Shown piece after piece: positions 61,133-64,000 of a stretch of DNA of 64,000 nucleotides. The position numbers were made by a program, and so were the translations under genes. The stretch is taken from the NCBI GenBank assembly GCA_039795165.1, contig JBDKER010000019.1, positions 19,443-83,442 on the forward strand, written 5' to 3'. How positions within the stretch are numbered: position 1 is the stretch's first letter; every line of letters begins with the position of its first letter. The notes beneath the pieces are model-generated. The model did not search any database and was not told the origin of the DNA. It saw nothing but the letters and a program-made list of their open reading frames with translations. The stretch is from V1-33 sp039795165. GTDB taxonomy: Bacteria > Verrucomicrobiota > Verrucomicrobiia > Verrucomicrobiales > V1-33.

Positions 61133-62498
61133 GACGCGACGCAAGGCCCTCCATGGTGTCGGCTTCTGTGGGAATGCGCCGGCCATGCGGATCGGCAACC
61201 GGATGGCCAAGCACGCCCATCAGGTGCGCAATGTTTTCTTCAGCGAGCAGATGTTCCATTTCCTCGGCGTCGTCATGCACATGGTCCTCGGCATAGCCAG
61301 CCCGGCGCGTCAGATAGAGTTCCCACAGCCGATGATTCCGCACCACCCGCGAGGCATGGCGGAACCCACGTCCGGTCAGCTTCCATGTCCCGGCAGAAAG
61401 CGATTCCGCGAGTCCGTGACGCGCCAGCGATTCCATCATGCCGCGGTCCTGTCCGGCATCATCGGGAAGAAAGGCGGTCTCGCGGAAATCCCTGCGCTCG
61501 AGCAATCGGTAGACGGACTTGAGGGCGTCTTCGCGCTGAATCCGGCGGCGGTCGAGCAATCCGCTCACGAACCTCCGGGCCATGCCGTAGCGCGGACTGA
61601 GCAGGAAGGCCCCCGCGAACATGATGCCCGCACAAAGCACCAGTGTCGGCCCCATGGCCATGCCGTCGCCCGCATAGGAAAGAAACGCCCCGGCCAGCCC
61701 AGCCGCCATGCCGAAGATGGCCGCAAGCACAAGGACCCGGTGCAGCCGCCCGGAAAAGAGCCATGCGGTCGCCCCGGGAATCACCAGCAAACCCGCCACA
61801 AGAATCACGCCGACCGCCTGCATCGACACCACCACCGCAAGAGTGGTCAGGAACATCTGGAGCAGATGAAACCCACGCACCGGCAGCCCCGCGGACCGCC
61901 CGAACCCTGGATCAAAGGACATCAGCAGAAATCCCCGGTAACCCAGACCCACGGTCAGCAGAGTCGCCCCGGCGGCCACCGCCAGCATGACCGTTTCGCC
62001 CGCATCAAGCGCTGCGGCTTGACCGTACAGAAAGCGGTCGATGCCTGCCTTGTTCCCGTCGGGCAGCAGCTTGATGAGCAGAATGCCGGCCGCAAAGAAA
62101 ACGGTGAGGACGACACTCTGCGCGGCATCGGGCTTCAGTTTCGTGCCATTCATGATCCATCCGGCCACGAGGCTGCTGAGAATTCCAGTGAGGAGGGCAC
62201 CGGCGAGCAAGGCGACGGGATTCTTGGTCATGGTCCAGAGAAAGCCGCCGGCAATGCCGGGCAGCACGGCATGCGAGAGCGTATCGCCGAGCATGGTCAT
62301 GCGCCGTGCAATGAGCAGGGTCCCGAGAACACCGCAGTTCAGACCCAGCAGCAGAATGCCAGGCAGAGCGGCCCGCACGAGTCCATCCTGCAGGGTCAGA
62401 AAGGTGAGAGCGCGGTCGCGCGATTCCCCGCTGCATCCGGCAAGGAACAGCACCAGCGCCGCAAGGACAAGGGTTCTGGTCGGCCGCCCGTTCATCAT
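61125..62498 (-). CDS. Metal ABC permease fused to a DtxR/MntR-like repressor (YtgCR-like)
   Basis: 457 residues from ATG 62498. Residues about 40-290 are an ABC-3 permease (IARRMTMLGDTLSHAVLPGI, AVGVILVAGLLVIPGATAWL). Residues about 320-450 resemble a DtxR/MntR regulator: a winged-helix part (MESLARHGLAESLSAGTWKL, TGRGFRHASRVVRNHRLWEL) and the metal-binding dimer part with HVHDDAEEMEHLL, ending ADPHGRRIP. Ligand-equivalent H/E residues of site 1 (NHRLWE, VH) and site 2 (E, E-H) are present, with Glu where DtxR has Cys, as in MntR. A lipobox-like LVLFLAGC precedes the first permease helix. It overlaps the ATPase gene by 4 bp. Chlamydial YtgCR is cleaved to free the repressor. Confidence 0.87.
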   Translation of the reverse strand: MMNGRPTRTLVLAALVLFLAGCSGESRDRALTFLTLQDGLVRAALPGILLLGLNCGVLGTLLIARRMTMLGDTLSHAVLPGIAGGFLWTMTKNPVALLAGALLTGILSSLVAGWIMNGTKLKPDAAQSVVLTVFFAAGILLIKLLPDGNKAGIDRFLYGQAAALDAGETVMLAVAAGATLLTVGLGYRGFLLMSFDPGFGRSAGLPVRGFHLLQMFLTTLAVVVSMQAVGVILVAGLLVIPGATAWLFSGRLHRVLVLAAIFGMAAGLAGAFLSYAGDGMAMGPTLVLCAGIMFAGAFLLSPRYGMARRFVSGLLDRRRIQREDALKSVYRLLERRDFRETAFLPDDAGQDRGMMESLARHGLAESLSAGTWKLTGRGFRHASRVVRNHRLWELYLTRRAGYAEDHVHDDAEEMEHLLAEENIAHLMGVLGHPVADPHGRRIPTEADTMEGLASRHE

Positions 62499-63268
62499 CG
62501 CGTCATGGGAGCCCGCGCGGCCTGCGCCCGCAGGGCCAGCTCGCTGAGCACAGTGAGGCGTCCGCCATACGTTTTCTGCAGCAGTTCCGTGGTGAAGACT
62601 TCGGAGGTCGGACCAGCCGCCACGAGCCTGAGATTGAGCAGGAGCATGAAATCGAAGTATTCGGGAGCCGTGGTGAGGTCGTGATGCACGGCAATGATGG
62701 TGGCTCCGCGCGACCGCAGTTCCTGGAGCAGGGAGACAATGGCCCGTTCGGTGGCGGCATCGACTCCCGTGAAGGGTTCGTCCATGAAATACAGGTCGGC
62801 TTCCTGAGCGAGGGCACGCGCCAGAAAAACCCTCTGCTGCTGGCCGCCGGACAACTGCGAGATGCGGCGGTCCGCAAATGGCAGCATCTGGACCATATCG
62901 AGACATTCCCGCGCCTTGGCCCGGTCAGCCGCAGACGGCCTTACCCACAGACTGCTCCGCGTGCTTCGCCCCATGAGCACGACATCCATGACACTCACCG
63001 GAAAATCCCAGTCGACGGAACTCCGCTGCGGTACATAGGCAATCCGCCGCCGCACTGTATCGACCGCATGGCCGAAAATCCGGACCCAGCCGCCGTCGTG
63101 CGGCAGCAGGCCCATGGCGGCCCGGATTAGTGTCGATTTCCCGGCTCCGTTCGGTCCCACGATTCCGCAGAGGCTCCCGGAGGGCACGGAGACATCGATC
63201 CCATACAGCACGGGCTTCCGGTCGTAGGCGACACTGAGGTCATGACATTCGAGAGCGATCGGTTCCAT
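62495..63268 (-). CDS. Metal ABC transporter ATP-binding protein (YtgB-like)
   Basis: 257 residues. Walker A is GPNGAGKST, the Q-loop region is RIAYVPQRSSVDWDFPVSV, the signature is LSGGQQQRVFLARAL, Walker B is LYFMDEPFTGVD, and the H-loop is in AVHHDL. The PQRSSVDWDFPVSV stretch is characteristic of Mn/Zn/Fe ATPases of the MntA/ZnuC/YtgB group. It would power uptake through the two permeases that follow. It starts 7 bp after the binding-protein gene and overlaps the permease-repressor by 4 bp. Confidence 0.94.
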   Translation of the reverse strand: MEPIALECHDLSVAYDRKPVLYGIDVSVPSGSLCGIVGPNGAGKSTLIRAAMGLLPHDGGWVRIFGHAVDTVRRRIAYVPQRSSVDWDFPVSVMDVVLMGRSTRSSLWVRPSAADRAKARECLDMVQMLPFADRRISQLSGGQQQRVFLARALAQEADLYFMDEPFTGVDAATERAIVSLLQELRSRGATIIAVHHDLTTAPEYFDFMLLLNLRLVAAGPTSEVFTTELLQKTYGGRLTVLSELALRAQAARAPMTR

Positions 63269-63274
63269 GGGGAT

Positions 63275-64000
63275 TCAGGGAGGGAGTACGGCTGCGCTTC
63301 CGCCAAGGGCTCGGACGATGATGTCCATGTTCGATTCGAGCATGCCGGCTACGGTGCCGCGGTCGACGCTGCGCCCACCGGCGATGCTCGCCATTTCACC
63401 GGGAATCCCGAGGGCGTCGGAACAGAGTTCACCGCCGAGCACGGCTCCGGTTTCTTCACTGATCCTCCGGATGGTGGCCGGCGAAATGCTGCTCTCCACA
63501 AAGACGGCTGGCACTTTCCGCTGCCGGATCGCCGCCGAGATTCTCGCCATGTCCGCAAGGCCGGCCTCGCTCACGGTCGCAATCCCCTGCACCGACATCA
63601 CCTCAAATCCATACGCCCGCCCGAAATACTGGAAGGCATCGTGACTGGTCACGAGGACCCGCTGCGCTTCCGGAATCTCCTGCGCTCTCGCCCGCAGGCG
63701 ATCGTGACATTCCCTCAGGGCAGCCACCTGTTCCGCGGTCCGCGCCGCAATCGCTTCCCGGTGCTCCGGCAGGAATGCGCCCAGGCGATCCCCGGCAAAC
63801 TGGACGGCTTCGGCCCAGACCGAGGCATCGCCCCAGACATGCGGATCAATGGCTCCCTCGGCTTCCATGAGGCGGTCGGGCGCAATGCCATCGGTCACGG
63901 CCACCACCTGGCGTCCATGCCTTGCCATGCGTTCGAGGATCTCGGCCATGCGGCCTTCCAGATGCAGTCCGCTGTAGAGAACCACGGTGGCCCGGCGCAG
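63275..64000 (-). CDS. Metal-binding lipoprotein or periplasmic binding protein (TroA/ZnuA-like), 5' end outside window
   Basis: About 242 residues of the C-terminal part; the signal sequence and first ligand lie beyond the window end. The pattern VVLYSGLHLEGRM, AIDPHVWGDASVW, VLVTSHDAFQYFGRAYGFEV, VQGIATVSEAGLADM and PAVFVESSISPATIRRISEE is that of Mn/Fe/Zn-binding proteins of the cluster A-I family. Metal ligands are His in GLHLE and DPHVW, Glu in FVESSIS, and Asp in the C-terminal ELCSDAL part. It is the YtgA-like first gene of the operon, 7 bp before the ATPase gene. Confidence 0.92.
   Translation of the reverse strand: MRRATVVLYSGLHLEGRMAEILERMARHGRQVVAVTDGIAPDRLMEAEGAIDPHVWGDASVWAEAVQFAGDRLGAFLPEHREAIAARTAEQVAALRECHDRLRARAQEIPEAQRVLVTSHDAFQYFGRAYGFEVMSVQGIATVSEAGLADMARISAAIRQRKVPAVFVESSISPATIRRISEETGAVLGGELCSDALGIPGEMASIAGGRSVDRGTVAGMLESNMDIIVRALGGSAAVLPP

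Overview
The window is a dense, GC-rich bacterial chromosome segment. No gap between genes exceeds about 240 bp, and I see no rRNA, tRNA, CRISPR array or insertion sequence. The gene content points to a Verrucomicrobiota (PVC superphylum) chromosome. The indicators are a DUF1549/DUF1553 protein paired with a DUF1501 protein, a ThuA/discoidin/dehydrogenase/HEAT/CxxCH-cytochrome fusion, several PQQ-type propeller proteins, a Tat-type Gfo/Idh/MocA protein, and a metal ABC transporter laid out like chlamydial ytgABCRD. This placement is an inference from family distribution, not from a marker gene.

Layout. 1-6.1 kb: 5' part of topoisomerase III (minus), a Pro/Ala-rich single-pass protein with a 25-codon membrane ORF and a strong terminator, thioredoxin, a small membrane protein, then galU coupled to a secreted propeller protein (minus). 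6.2-10.7 kb (plus): glycosyltransferase, VOC protein, RlmM-like methyltransferase, Tat-exported oxidoreductase, P-loop kinase. 10.7-16.0 kb (minus): a tight five-gene run of ankyrin-bearing membrane acyltransferase, two HAD proteins, a propeller protein and a tandem UspA. 16.2-20.8 kb: Pta-like protein, moaA, a BamE-like lipoprotein, a TPM-domain protein, manA. 21.0-32.4 kb (plus): ftsK with an unusual insert, amidohydrolase lipoprotein, DUF1549/1553 plus DUF1501 pair, a protein with a 12-bp minisatellite, nadA, an M50 protease. 32.4-45.2 kb: hybrid histidine kinase, LOG protein, YWTD protein, outer-membrane protein with a sigma-54-like promoter, pheA, a RES/Xre toxin-antitoxin pair, LPLAT, purF, exonuclease, sodA, YmdB-type phosphoesterase. 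45.3-55.7 kb: a 3474-residue secreted modular protein with near-identical 288-bp repeats. 55.9-60.1 kb: the ThuA-cytochrome fusion. 60.2-64.0 kb (minus): metal ABC transporter operon whose first permease is fused to a DtxR/MntR-like repressor.

The most notable elements are this permease-repressor fusion operon, the giant repeat protein, the ankyrin insertion in an acyltransferase, enzymes lacking expected catalytic residues (a Pta homologue and a HAD protein), and the toxin-antitoxin module with a visible palindromic operator candidate.
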